This document shows, one piece after another, positions 10,018 through 21,829 of a stretch of DNA of 64,000 nt. A program made the translations under genes and the position numbers. Position 1 is the first letter of the stretch. The number at the start of each line of letters is the position of its first letter. This stretch comes from Letharia columbiana (Eukaryota; Ascomycota; Lecanoromycetes; Lecanorales; Parmeliaceae). Under the pieces are notes generated by a model. That model was not told the origin of the DNA. It saw only the letters and a list, made by a program, of their open reading frames with translations, and made no database searches. The stretch is from the NCBI RefSeq assembly GCF_014066305.1, contig NW_023501105.1:62001-126000 (forward strand). Direction: 5' to 3'.

Positions 10018-11768
10018 TTAACACCTCGTCTCTACCCCTTTCTTGCTGACCGTCAAGTATTTGACGCCCTTGTAGGGTTTCACGCCTTCACCCAATCCCC
10101 TACTCTTCCTCGTATCGAGCACGAGTCCATCCACTCTGATACCGCTCGCTAGCCACCCCTTTACACTAAAGCTGACAGAAGCCGACGATGGCATAAATGA
10201 AGCATTCTGCTGTATCTTTCTCTGATCACGGGACTGGTTCTGCTCTTTCGCGGAACTCTTCGTGGGAGCATCTAGTGCGGAGCTTTGGTATGTCTCTTCT
10301 TTATCGTCATAATCACCATTTGCAGCGTCGAAGGTGAAGCCGTTGGCTCCGTCCTCGTCGTCTCCCGTCAATGGCCCTACGATCGTACAACGCAAAGTTG
10401 CATTGCCAGCCGCTGCCGCATCTTTGGTCAGCAATCGCCATTCAACAACGTTGTCCGCTGGGGTAAAGTAGGCTTCGCCGCGGCTGGCGCGTAGGTCTGT
10501 GATATTCCGTACGGCTTTCGGGACTGGAACGGTGACAACAACGTTTTGTAATGTAGGTCCGGAAGCGCTGCCACCAAATATTGGCGTCGATCTGCCAGAT
10601 CCTCCTGTGCCCAGATTAGGACGGGAGGCAGATGCTGATGTAGATGCGCCAGGCAAGATCGAAGACAGGATCAGGCGGACTTCGAAGTCCGCGCCGATGA
10701 GACCGAGTGACTTAGTGACTTCGATCGAGACCGGCAGCTGTAGGTTCGTGTTCGACCAAGATTTGAGGTCTAGATTGGAAGGCATAAGGTTCACCTCGTA
10801 ACCAGCTAGCATGAATTTGCCATCTGGTGGGACAAAGCTCAATTCGCCAGGTCTTTCTTTCCACCTAGCTAACCTCACACATGGGTGAAAAACCGGCAGC
10901 TCGATGGCTTTTTCCATACCTAGCTTCCCGCCGGATGCTGAGAGGGTGAGAAGCAGGTCCGGGACACCCGAGATCTTGGACGTGAATGCGATGGATCCAT
11001 TTGCGAAGGCAGCTAGAGGCCTACCAGATGGCGCAAGAGTGACCGATAGACTTTCGACAATGTCAACGTACAGCTCATTACTCGTGTGACGAACGTTAGC
11101 GCGTCGCCAGGGAATAGCAGGGCCATTGGATGTAGGGTTCAGGCTCATTTGTTGCTTCAAGCCACCAGAGGGCAATAATGCGGGCGATGACCTGAATTCA
11201 CATAAGCTTGGAGACCTTCTTTTTATACGGCCTGTATGCAGCATACCCAGGTAGAGCTACCCCACCTAACAACTTCCCAAGAAAGCCGGATACATCGACG
11301 TCGTCTCTCAGCGCATTCGGCTCTGTATTGCAGACGCTGCCAGCATCACACATCTCACCCAAGAGCTGAGCCACGACATCATAGTTACCTTCTATTTTAG
11401 TCGCCAACAGCGGGTCGCCAATGAACTCTTCCAAGACATCGATGACTCGATGAAGGAACTCGAGCACGAACAATGGCTCCGTCTCTGTCGACACAGGTGA
11501 TAGGAATAAGAGGTTGTTATGGATGACGGAGAAGAGGACGGTCGGAGGATTTACGTTTGGGAGGTAGATTAGGGAGGGTCGGGGTGTGGGATGGGCGAGG
11601 TAGAGGGGGAGGATGAGTCGGGCAGAAGCTGGCCTGGAGCGGTAGACATGTTCTAGGATCGATTCACTGCACACAGATCAGTATCGAGATGCAGGAATGA
11701 AGATGAAACCAGGAGACGTACTTGTGTTGATCAAAGATGTAGAGCGCCTCAATGGCATTGCTTAGCAT
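10018..11768 (-). CDS. APM3: AP-3 adaptor complex subunit mu
   Basis: Medium subunit of the AP-3 clathrin-adaptor-related complex, which sorts cargo from Golgi/endosome to the vacuole. Three exons (11768-11722, 11666-11247, 11191-10018) give 546 residues; both introns are 55 nt. Exon 1 encodes the short N-terminus IEALYIFDQHN that begins the longin-like domain. Exon 2 has VLEFLHRVIDVLEEFIGDPL and IEGNYDVVAQLLGEMCDAG, typical of mu adaptins. Exon 3 starts the mu-homology domain (IPWRRANVRHTSNELYVDIVES) and runs to the C-terminus. Low-complexity Ser/Gly and Gln/Ser insertions occur in the MHD, as in other fungal Apm3. Identification is by family signature; AP-3 rather than AP-1/2 is favoured by the short N-terminus and divergent MHD. 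Confidence 0.9.
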
Positions 11769-12027
11769 CTTGTTAACATGTTTGTGAGCAAAGAATCTCA
11801 AACATAGGAAAGTCGAAGTCGATGCTAAGCACAGCCACACGTGGGGGCGGGTCGATCCGCTAGGTCTCCCGCCGTCAACTTCCAGCTCTCCGGTCTTCGC
11901 TCCCTATTTACCTAGGCTTTTAGCTGCTTCTTGATATCAACCCCCAAAGCCAAAACAATGCGACAGCGAAGAAACTGGACGAGGGCGTGACACCAAACTG
12001 ATCTATTGCCATCCCCATCTCCCAGAT

Positions 12028-12393
12028 ATGTCGAATCCATCTTCCAACCAACCTAATCCCGGACTGTACGATCTCCAAAAGCCCGAGAAGCTGTCGAAGA
12101 TCCTCAAGGAGGACAAGGATGATTGCCTGTCCTGTAGGCTGGTCGGTCAGCTTGTCTTCCTTTCTTTCAAGCAACGTGTATTTGACTATATTTGACTAAC
12201 CCATTAAACAGGCGCATCGGCATTCATCGGGCTTGGGGCATATGTCTATTACTCTGGGAAACAAGGGCTAAAAGAGCGGGGACACTTAATCGCTAGGCAA
12301 AGTGGAATGGGTGGAGTGAAGTCGAGGCTTCGGGGAATTGCGCTTCTGTCTTCGTGCTTCGTTGGTATGGGCTTGTATCGACTGGTGAACTAA
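12028..12393 (+). CDS. DMAC1-like (DUF4536) small mitochondrial membrane protein
   Basis: A 99-residue protein from two short exons, 12028-12145 and 12212-12393 (66-nt intron; the join gives DDCLSCRLV-GASAFIGLGAYVYYSG). The CxxC motif (CLSC) followed by two hydrophobic helices (SAFIGLGAYVYY and IALLSSCFVGMGLY) matches the DUF4536/distal membrane-arm assembly component 1-like domain, proposed to act in assembly of respiratory complex I in animals. No classical presequence is seen. It lies close to the APM3 5' end (divergent, ~260 bp). Family assignment is from motif and architecture. Confidence 0.7.
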
Positions 12394-12815
12394 GGCAGAA
12401 AGGAAATCACAGGATAGAATCGTCGGAAGGAGGCACGAGGTATGGACTACGGGTCAGCAAGACTCCAGCTTCGGTCTGGTGGAGATTCTAACACGGGGCC
12501 TCGGTCATCCAGAGTTGGCGTAAGCTCGTCGGGGATGACCTGGTCGAAAAGTGGGGCCGAATCAAACGCTCCACTCAGAAGACGGAAGTGGATATGAAGG
12601 CTCTTGCATTCATAGTGAAGAAGCTTTATGCAATTGAAGCAATTTGTAATTGTCGATCAAAATATCGACAGCCCTCATCCCATACTATCAAGGCAACTCG
12701 GTCGCTATCTCCAACTGCGATACCTTCATGCAAAGTTATCCCAACGGTCCCGTATGTACAACGACCGGCATGGTCTTAGCAATACCATTATTTCCCTCTT
12801 AACAGCTTCTATTAC
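12394..12815. other. Convergent intergenic region, no supported feature
   Basis: The 3' flanks of the DUF4536-type gene and of the opposite-strand HAPSTR1-like gene. Nothing coding or repetitive is evident. Confidence 0.4.
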
Positions 12816-13640
12816 TCAGGTAAAGCGGCCTCGCTTCCCGCCTCCATCACGTCCATCTTTACCGTCCCCAAGACTGCCCAGATCGAAGTAATCCCCAAAC
12901 GTAATCCTCCTCTTTGACCCTGCCACTGAACCTAGTGACTTTGCGCCAGCAGTAGATCTAGCACCATGCCGGTTTTGATGATTGCCACCTCGGTGTGGTG
13001 TTCGGGATCCTCGAGACACCACGTCAACTCTCACTGCAGGACTCGGTAAAGGCTCTGGCTGAGGGATGGTGTTGCTGGTCGTGTCGGCGGCCTGCATGTC
13101 GACGTCGTAAGGGTATGGATGAGCGGATCTAAAAGAGAAGACCTCGGGGGCGTGAAATAAATTGTTCTGTGGCTGAGAAGTTGCTGGAGGAGCCATGGGA
13201 ACAGAAGCTGCTCGCACAGGCGATGTTGATCGTGAGGGCTGTCTTGCCTGCTCACCCTCTGGTACAGTCGAGCGTTGGGCGGTTGGTGAGCTACTCCTAG
13301 CTCTTTTTGTTGTCTCGCCTCGATCATCATCACTATCACTGCCCATATGTGCCGGTGGACTACCATCCAAGCGCTCCGTAGCCCACTGCCGAACCTTCCA
13401 CCCTTCTCCATCACCTAAGCCGAGATGCTGTTGATCGAGGAAGGTCAGGAGGTCATCGAGTGCATCTTGGTATCCAGCATCTCGGGATCGAGTCTGATCG
13501 GCGGCGGCTGTTTTGTAGAGATTTGTGACGGAGAGAGCGGCACTCTTGAAGCATTGGATAAGCTGTTCAGGTGGTTGGTTGGCCCTTTTTCTTCGCGGGG
13601 AACGAGGCAGAGAAGTGTTCAGGGTTCTCATGGAGTCCAT
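12816..13640 (-). CDS. HAPSTR1/TAPR1-like conserved protein
   Basis: A 274-residue single-exon protein starting MDSMRTLNTSLP at 13640. The frame stays open upstream to 14030, but that stretch is poorly conserved in character and I prefer this ATG just before the conserved domain. Residues ~25-95 hold a compact helical domain (QLIQCFKSAALSVTNLYK, GYQDALDDLLTFLDQQ, VRQWATERLDG) resembling the TAPR1-like/C16orf72 family, whose human member HAPSTR1 works with the ubiquitin ligase HUWE1 in stress responses. The rest is Ser/Pro/Arg-rich, probably disordered, with a basic Gly-rich C-terminus (DGGGKRGRF) that could be a nuclear signal. It shares a ~550-bp divergent promoter region with the ISWI gene. 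Confidence 0.6.
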   Translation of the reverse strand: MDSMRTLNTSLPRSPRRKRANQPPEQLIQCFKSAALSVTNLYKTAAADQTRSRDAGYQDALDDLLTFLDQQHLGLGDGEGWKVRQWATERLDGSPPAHMGSDSDDDRGETTKRARSSSPTAQRSTVPEGEQARQPSRSTSPVRAASVPMAPPATSQPQNNLFHAPEVFSFRSAHPYPYDVDMQAADTTSNTIPQPEPLPSPAVRVDVVSRGSRTPHRGGNHQNRHGARSTAGAKSLGSVAGSKRRITFGDYFDLGSLGDGKDGRDGGGKRGRFT

Positions 13641-14087
13641 AGCAGTTTCTGTGGTCTCTAGCCTTTTGTAATTTCGAGGCAAGGAACTTGGATAGACGGG
13701 TGGTGGTCGGGAATAGTGGGGGTTGACAAGAATCGTTGTAGGTTTTGGCTGGAATATTGCGTTGAGACACTCTGTTGTAGTGAAGCTTGCGATCAATATC
13801 ACAGAACGGTGAATGACTGTCTGAGTAAGAAATCCTCCTTCACTCGAAATATGATGAGTTGTAGGAATCTGGTGAGCCGCTCTCGGCTGACAACAAAAGG
13901 CTTGGCGACTACTGAAGCACCTAGCGCCGGAGTTACGGCCAATCGGGAGCCGCGTAGGAAGGTTTAGCGAGATTTTAGAGTGAACGCGAGAGCTCATACT
14001 TGAACGCAATCTTCTCATTGCTCTCTCCATGCCATTTCTCTACCTTCACAACTCCACATACTCCATCCACAATCCACTCTACACGTC

Positions 14088-14095
14088 TATAAAAG
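14088..14095 (+). promoter_or_regulatory. Possible TATA box of the ISWI gene
   Basis: TATAAAAG about 107 bp upstream of the chosen ATG at 14195, on the coding strand, in the divergent region between the HAPSTR1-like gene and ISWI. Position and sequence fit; no other support. Confidence 0.35.
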
Positions 14096-14194
14096 CTTCA
14101 GCCACCCCAGCGACCCCCACAAACCTCTTTGAACCATCAATATCAACTTGCGCTTTCCCTAGCTCGCGGGTGAACACCCCCAGCGTCTGGGAGG

Positions 14195-17100
14195 ATGGCA
14201 CCCTCTAATAGAATCTCCCACGCCAACTCCAGTGCGACCACGCCCTCGGACACGTCTATGACCGAGAACAACGGTCGTTTCAATGGCCGCAAGTCAGCTG
14301 CACATGACGAAGACAGCGTAATGGTATGTTACTTCCCCCCTCCGCCGGGCTAATAGAAGACTTGGCACTACCCTCGCGGAGGAAGGCCTGCGGGATCGTG
14401 GCTTCAGGAACACCCACTAATCATAGTCACATTAGGATAACCAGGAGACTCCAGACTACTCGGTCAGCATTATGTTCCCTATTATTGCTATTGATTTTAC
14501 TTATCACTTATGCCCTGAATAGGACTCAGACACCAATCCCAATACGACGGCAAGCAGTGTCATGGGTGATGTGTTCCAAGCCGATGGTCGTAAGCGGAGA
14601 ATTGAAGCGACACAGTTACGAAAGACTGTTTTCGGTAAAAAGCACAGTCGGCTAGATGACACTAAGGTATGGTTCACGCTGTGGGACATTGTGGATCCAC
14701 ATGTTTTACTAACGGCTCTGATACAACAGGAAGACGACACTATTAGACGCTTTCGCTACCTCTTAGGATTGACAGACTTATTTCGGCATTTTATCGACGC
14801 TAACCCGAATCCACAGATCAAAGAGATCATGGCTACAATTGATCATCAGAACGAGGAGGAGGAACGGAAGGCCAAGAAAGGTCATGGGAGAGCAGGCGGA
14901 GCGGCCGGGGAGCGACGGCGCAGGACAGAGCAAGAAGAAGATGCCGAGCTGCTGAAGGACGAAAAGAGAGGCGGACAGGCAGAGACAATGTTCTACGAAT
15001 CACCCGGTTTCATTCAAGGCGGGGTAATGCGCGACTATCAGGTTTCTGGGCTCAATTGGCTCATCTCACTCCACGAGAATGGCATTTCGGGAATCCTCGC
15101 GGATGAGATGGGCTTGGGAAAGACGTTGCAGACTATTGCCTTCCTAGGTTATCTTCGGCACGTTTGTGGTATCAAAGGCCCTCATCTCATCACTGTGCCG
15201 AAGTCAACACTCGACAATTGGAATCGTGAATTCAAAATGTGGACACCTGAAGTCAACGTCTTAATTTTGCAAGGAGCAAAGGACGAACGACATCAGTTGA
15301 TCAATGACCGCCTGGTCGACGAGAAATTTGATGTCTGCATCACAAGCTACGAAATGATTCTTCGGGAGAAGGCCCATCTGAAGAAATTTGCCTGGGAGTA
15401 CATCATTATTGATGAGGCACATCGCATTAAGAATGAGGAATCTTCTCTGGCGCAGATCATCCGCCTCTTCAACTCACGAAACCGCCTACTCATCACGGGC
15501 ACGCCCTTGCAAAACAACTTGCACGAACTTTGGGCTTTGTTGAATTTCTTGCTCCCGGATGTGTTCGGCGACTCAGAAGCATTTGATCAATGGTTCTCAG
15601 GGCAGAACGCGGATCAAGATACCGTCGTTCAGCAATTGCACCGAGTCCTTCGGCCTTTCCTGCTGAGAAGAGTCAAGAGCGACGTTGAGAAGAGTCTGCT
15701 GCCAAAGAAGGAAGTCAATCTTTATATTGGCATGTCCGAGATGCAAGTCAAATGGTACAAGAAGATTCTCGAAAAAGACATAGACGCCGTGAACGGCGCT
15801 GCAGGCAAGCGTGAGTCTAAGACGCGGTTGCTCAACATTGTCATGCAACTACGAAAGTGCTGCAATCACCCATACCTCTTCGAGGGCGCCGAGCCTGGAC
15901 CACCATACACCACTGACGAGCATCTTGTCTACAATGCTGGTAAGATGGTCATGCTTGACAAGATTCTTGTCAGGATGAAGAAGCAGGGCAGCAGAGTCCT
16001 TATTTTTTCCCAAATGAGCAGAGTCCTGGACATTCTGGAGGACTACTGCGTCTTCCGTGAGCACAAATATTGCAGAATCGACGGATCAACGGCTCACGAG
16101 GATCGCATTGCTGGCATTGATGAGTACAACAAGCCAGGATCAGAGAAATTTGTCTTTTTGTTGACCACCCGCGCCGGCGGTCTTGGCATTAATCTTACCA
16201 GTGCTGATATTGTAATCCTCTTCGACAGTGACTGGAACCCCCAAGCAGATCTGCAGGCAATGGATCGAGCGCATCGGATAGGGCAGAAGAAACAGGTTGT
16301 TGTATTCCGATTCGTCACGGAACACGCTATAGAGGAGAAGGTGCTCGAGAGAGCGGCGCAGAAATTACGTCTTGACCAACTGGTTATTCAGCAGGGGCGT
16401 GCACAACAGGCGGCAAAAGCAGCTGCGTCCAAGGACGAGCTGGTCAATATGATTCAGCACGGCGCAACTGAAGTGTTCGAGAGCAAAGGTGCAACTGGCG
16501 TGCTCGGCAACAAATCCGATCTAACTGATGACGATATCGACCAAATTCTACAGCATGGTGAAGAGCGCACGAAAGCTCTAAACGCGAGATACGAGAAGCT
16601 TGGCATCGATGACTTGCAGAACTTTGCATCAGAAAATGCCTACGAGTGGAATGGCGAGAACTTCAACAAGAATTCCAGAAAGGATGTGGGAATTGCATGG
16701 ATCAATCCATCAAAGCGTGAACGAAAGGAGCAATCATACTCGATGGACAAGTATTACCGGAATGCACTGTCAACAGGTGGGAGGACGGCCGATACAAAAC
16801 CCAAAGCGCCCCGTGCACCGAAACAAGTCCAAGTTCATGACTATCAGTTCTTTCCTCCACAGCTTGTTGATCTCCAGGAACGTGAGACCGCTTGGTTCCG
16901 TAAAGAAATTGGGTACAAGGTTCCTCTGCCTGAACGAGAGGATTTGACCGAGAGCGAAGCAGAAGCTGAGCGCGACTTGGAGCAGCAGGAAATTGACAAC
17001 GCCACACCCTTGACCGAAGAAGAACAAGAAGAGAAGGAGCGGATGTCTTCTCTAGGGTTTGCGGATTGGAATCGAAGAGATTTCCAGCAATTCGTAAATG

Positions 17101-17870
17101 GCTCTGCTAAGTATGGTCGAAACAACTACGAAGGTATTGCGGAAGAAGTCGATGGCAAGGACGCAAAGGAGATCAAAGACTATGCCAAAGCCTTTTGGCA
17201 AAAGTACATGGAGATCCAGGATTACACTAAATACATCACTAACATCGAAACGGGCGAGGAGAAGACCCGGAAGCTGAACCACCAGCGGAAGATGCTCAAG
17301 CGAAAGATGGATATGTACCGCGTCCCACTGCAACAACTGAAGCTGAATTACTCAGTCTCGACAACCAACAAGAAAGTATATACAGAGGAAGAAGATCGCT
17401 TCTTGCTTGTCATGTTAGACCGGTATGGCGTTGATGGAGAGGGCATCTACGACAAGATCCGAGACGAAATCCGCGAGAGCCCTTTGTTCCGATTCGACTG
17501 GTTTTTCCTGAGCCGTACACCTATCGAGATTGGGCGTCGGTGTACTACTCTTCTGACAACAGTCTCGAGGGAATTTGAAGGGGCGGACGGGAAGATGGCC
17601 AATGGTCATAAGGGCAGAGCTAGAGACGAAAACGACGAGGAGGAAGAAGATGTGGCGCCTGCCAAGAAGCGGGCTAAGAACGGAGTCAAGGTATGTGACT
17701 CAGGTGCGGGAATCTCTGCGGATCATGCTGACGTCTTGTTATTACAGAACAAGCAGCTTGAAGTGGTCAAGAACGGCAGTAGAGCGAGCTCCGGGCAGAC
17801 CTCGAGAGCAGTCAGCGTATCGTCCAACGGTACTAGTTCGAAGGCCAAGGGGAAGGGAAGGAAGAGATGA
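14195..17870 (+). CDS. ISW2: ISWI-family chromatin-remodelling ATPase
   Basis: Nuclear SNF2 ATPase that slides nucleosomes. Exons 14195-14323, 14523-14666, 14730-17690 and 17748-17870 give 1118 residues, the size expected for fungal Isw1/Isw2. The ATPase has DEMGLGKT (about residue 216), DEAH (about 319), [18 protein letters not shown], and the C-lobe [16 protein letters not shown] and [10 protein letters not shown] motifs. HAND, SANT and SLIDE modules follow (about residues 740-1010), including [13 protein letters not shown] and [17 protein letters not shown], then a basic Ser/Lys tail. The 63-nt and 57-nt introns are in-frame multiples of three without stops, so the gene also reads straight through; I call them introns because removal restores the conserved [17 protein letters not shown] and because both have good donors (GTATG) and branch-like CTAAC/CTGAC. 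Which ISW paralogue it is cannot be settled here. Confidence 0.93.
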
Positions 17871-18631
17871 TTCTTCACGCTGTTCGACATCCTTGTGTAG
17901 GCGCATGAATCTTATCATGAGTGCAGGGCGTTGGTTGGAGGAGGGTTCTTCGAAAAGACTAGATTATGCAAGGCTTTGTTTGCATTGGCATTATGACTGG
18001 CTTGCGAATGTACGCTATTAGTGTTAGATGTAGCAGGCTTGAGCCTTTAGATATGACTCGCTCCACTATCGACACATTTCTATCAGTCGCTCGCCCTAGG
18101 TTGCATCTCTTTGCAGAAACCAATAGCAACCTCATGGGCGGAAATGTGTTATGGAAGGAAGCGCGGCTACCTAGGAAACTCTCCATGAAAAGATCTATAG
18201 GTATCCCGGAAACGCCAGGCCTCTTGACCGTTATGTTCGAAGACGCCATACTTGCCCACATTAGGCACCTCGATGAACGTAGGCCCCAAAGTAGAGTCAA
18301 CATGGGCTTCAATTCCGGCCTCAGAGCCCAAAATCACGTATAAAAGAGGGGTTTACAAAGCAGTGGCGACTCCTCTTCCGGAGAGCGTCGTGGAAGATGT
18401 ATTGAAAGTCATGCTCTAGTGTTAGAAAGAGCACCTCGAGCCTTTAGCGATGTCAGGGCCCAGAAGCTAACCGGAAGCCGGCCCGAAGCTGCTGGCTTAG
18501 AGAGGCTTCCGGGGCCCCTTTGCGAGGGCGCCTTCCACGTTCCAGTACAATAGGCCCTTAAATTTCTTTTGCTCAGCCCTGCACGTCTGTTAAAGATACT
18601 ACTCATCGAAACCAATCCTCAATAGAATCCC
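17871..18631. other. Intergenic, no supported feature
   Basis: About 760 bp between ISWI and the HAD hydrolase. It should hold the ISWI terminator and the HAD promoter. A GC-rich stretch near 18470-18540 has no coding signal that I recognise. Confidence 0.4.
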
Positions 18632-19887
18632 ATGACCTTTATAATTCCCAGCAGACCTTTTCACTTCTGTCAGAAATCGATCAGCTCACTGCATCTCCTC
18701 ACTCGAGCAATGAGCCAGACGCCGAGGCCGCCAAAGCGATTTGCTCCCCTCGACCCACAAGAGGGCAATGTCTCTAGCGCTCCACCGCTGAAAGGCATCG
18801 TGTTCGATGTTGATGGGACACTGTGGTATGTATGTCTTATAGAGTATAATGGATTTGACGGATGTAAGGTGGCGAGTCTCAACGTCCCCGCTTTAAATTT
18901 GCTCCTGTCTTCGCATTCTTTGGGTCTCAAACACAGCAAGCGTCTCTGAATAGAACTACGGTTCCATCTATCTTAAAACTTGATCTTGTTGTTAGAACGC
19001 GATGTCACGCTCTTCTGTCTTTACTTGACGAGACCCTTTGAACAAAGTAATTGAACGCCATGCCCCAGGAATCCATCCAGCTGTGACCACTCTAGTTCTA
19101 GTCCTAACATGCAAGATGTGTCCTGACCTGTACAACACTTTCAGCAAACCTCAGTCCTACATGTTCAAACAAATGCGGTATTTCGCCCTGTTCCCGTCCA
19201 TGGCGTGCTGAAGCCAATCCTCCATCTTCAGAGCCGCCCTCTCCATCGACAAATCCACCGACATCCTCGACCACATTTATTCCCTCCCACATCCCGCTCA
19301 AGAGCAAGCTCAAGCCGCCATCCGCGCCATCGAAACATCAGCAATGATAGAACAAGAACCCCAGCCCGGCTTGAACGAGCTGATTGCATACCTCGAGAGC
19401 AGAAGTGTGCGGATGGGTTTGTGTACGAGGAATTTCGAGTAAACGGCTCAGCCTCTTGTCTAACACTTACATTGCTTGCTAAGAATTGTAACCAGTGGTC
19501 CAGTGACGCACTTGCTGCAGACCTTCCTTCCAGGCAAGACGTTCGCACCTATCGTCACTCGGGAATTTAGACCACCCAAGCCGGATCCGGCGGGTATTCT
19601 GCATATTGCCAGAGCTTGGGAACTGGATGATGGAGGGGAGGGTTTGATCATGGTATGTCTGACGCTACCTGGGCGAAGCGCATAAGGCTTAATGAAAGCG
19701 GCAGGTGGGCGATTCAATCGATGATATGACGGCTGGCCACAAAGCTGGTACGGCCACGGTGTTGTTGGCGAATGAGAGTAACGGAGACCTGAAGGAGCAC
19801 GAACATACCGGGAGATGGATAGATAGATTGGATGAGTTGATTGGGGTTCTGGAGGCCGGATTCGAAGAGAGGGGGGTGGCAGAGTGA
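18632..19887 (+). CDS. HAD-superfamily hydrolase (subfamily IA)
   Basis: Haloacid-dehalogenase-like phosphatase with unknown substrate. Five exons (18632-18825, 19145-19177, 19232-19438, 19496-19652, 19705-19887) join to 257 residues. Motif I is IVFDVDGTLC, with the final Cys formed across the first splice; motif II is near GLCTRNF; motif III is the Lys in RPPKPDPAGI; motif IV is VGDSIDDMTAG. The second exon is only 33 nt (KPQSYMFKQMR), typical of this fungal family. Intron 1 is unusually long (319 nt), the others 52-57 nt. An alternative start at 18710 (MSQTPRPP) would remove a basic, hydrophobic N-terminus that may act as a mitochondrial presequence; I cannot decide between them. Confidence 0.85.
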
Positions 19888-20661
19888 AAGGAAGCGGCAA
19901 ACGGGGCGATGAACCTGTCTGAGAGTTTCTACTCAGTTGGAGTGTCTTCATGGCGCAAGGATTCGATGCAATGCAGTCACTATTTCGCGGAGAATCATAG
20001 TAGGTAACCCTCAAATTGTGCTCTTTGAAAACCGGGCTCGCCTACAAGCCCTTGAAAGACACATAAAGCTGGTATATTTGAGCAATCCTACACCTTCACA
20101 AGATCCCATTGAGAAATCAGACTCATGAAATCAAAACCATTCAAAGCTTCTCTGTAACTACTCTTCCTCCTAGCTCAAGGGTCAAGGCCCACCAGAGCAC
20201 ACTGTCCTGGTGACAGAACATCTTTGCGTACGCTGGGCTCTATCTTTACGCCTCGAAGACATTCCTTTATTCACTAGGCCTTCTCGAAGCTGTGACCCGA
20301 ATGTGTATTTGCGAGGGTGCGCTGACTACGTAGTACCTGAAGCTTGAGTAGTAAAATTATCTTATTCACAGATTAGATACCATGTTCATTCTATCCACAC
20401 TTGATAGGAATACAATTTTTGATGAGTCTTGTGCACTCAACGAAAGAGAAACAGTACTGAAGTCGCCGCAATTTAAAGCAGGGGGTGGTGATGTTGACCA
20501 CATGAGCTCGGGGCTGCCCGGCCTGGTCTGAGGATATTGGAGGAGCCGTAGCGCGTAGAAAGAAAGAAAAAAGAAAAACAAAAGAAAAACCAACAACCTA
20601 TCAGCAAAGAATCTCATGCGAGAACCACGTCCGGGTCTCGCAACCGGAACCGACCAGACCC
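19888..20661. other. Convergent intergenic region, no supported feature
   Basis: About 770 bp between the 3' ends of the HAD hydrolase and the opposite-strand unknown protein. A purine-rich AAAGAAAG-type tract occurs near 20555-20600. No gene seen. Confidence 0.4.
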
Positions 20662-21829
20662 TCACTCCCACTCCTCAACCCGACTGTAATTCCTCGCCAG
20701 ACGTTCGTCCCCCAGCACCAAACTGTGCGTATCCCAATGGTAGCACCCGTCCCTCGTGGCCCCGTCGCACAGCGGCCAGTGCACCTTCGCGTCCATGTCG
20801 CAAAAGATGCCCTCGGAAAAGGACAGAAAGTCCGGCCCGTGCGACCGCGCGCTCGCGCACAGCTCCCGCGCGCTGTGCCCGCCGTGCGGGCTCGCGATCA
20901 GGTGGGAAAAGGCGGCCGAGCCGGAGCGCCTCGCGAGGCGGCCGTTGCGCCGCCGGCCGTTCCTGCCCACGCCGTCGTTCTCGGGGCGCTCGGCGCTCCG
21001 GGACGCGTCGGCGTCGTCCCAGAATTCGATCGACTTGGGCTTCTGCACGCGGGTGCGCTGGCCGGTCGTCGTCCATTTGTACCCGGGGGCGTCGGCGCGG
21101 AAGAGCATGGTGGGCCAGGTGCAGTAGGAGCGGGGGTCGTGGTTGTAGTCGGAGGTGAGGTTGGTGAAGTCCTGCATGTGGATCTGCAGGGCGGCGGTGG
21201 TGATGCCGTGGCTGTGGTCGTGGTCGATCCAGGTGCATGCTGGTTGGCGAGTGAGTTAGCCATGAGGCGATTTAACTTTTTGGGCCGGGGGAAGGGGGGG
21301 GAAATGTAATGTATGACTCACTTGGTTTATGATCGTCCCCAACGATGATGTTGGAGTAGTACCAGTCTCTGTCGCAACCCCTTCCCATGTCCCCAGTCCA
21401 CCCACGGTGCGTACCGTCCGCCCACGTCTGGGCTATGTAAGCAATGCAGAGCTCATTGGTTGTCGGAATGATCTGCAAAGCGGTAGCCTGCTCCCCCGGT
21501 CCCCCTCCATGCCTGGATTGCCAGATGGTCATATCCTTGAAAGAACCCGAAGTGATGTATTGGTGATCGTCATCACTCGAGCTGCCACACCAGTTCTGGT
21601 TCTCGTTGAAAGCGTTGATCAGAGGGGCTTCGCCCGCCGCGTGTCGTAGTGCTCCTGGTTCCCCTTTGTCGCCATTGAGGGCGACTGCGACGCGCACCGC
21701 CGAATCCATTGGGCCGGGATCGTGCGGTAGGTTGTTCTGCATAAAGCCGACGAACCCGATAACCGCAGAGAAGACACTGATGACGTTGAAGATACTTGCT
21801 CCCATGGCGAGGTTTCGAATATGAGACAC
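20662..21829 (-). CDS. Conserved fungal protein of unknown function, N-terminal membrane anchor or signal
   Basis: Two exons, 21829-21322 and 21239-20662 (82-nt intron; the join reads DDHKPTCTWIDHDHS), give 361 residues. The N-terminus (SIFNVISVFSAVIGFVGFM) is one hydrophobic helix, either a signal peptide or a type II anchor, so the rest is probably lumenal or extracellular. Conserved-looking cysteines and aromatic clusters (NQNWCGSS, IWQSRHGGGPGEQATALQI, GWTGDMGRGCDRDWYYSN, YCTWPTMLF) suggest a disulphide-bonded secreted domain. I recognise this as a recurrent ascomycete hypothetical protein but know no function. The second exon is much more GC-rich than its surroundings, which creates long spurious frames on the other strand. 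Confidence 0.75.

Noticed and set aside
13641..14030. Upstream extension of the HAPSTR1-like frame
   Set aside because: Open but lacking conserved character; the ATG at 13640 directly precedes the conserved domain.
20616..21309. Long Arg- and Val/Gly-rich plus-strand frames
   Set aside because: They are shadows of the GC-rich second exon of the minus-strand unknown protein, which splices cleanly and has protein-like composition.
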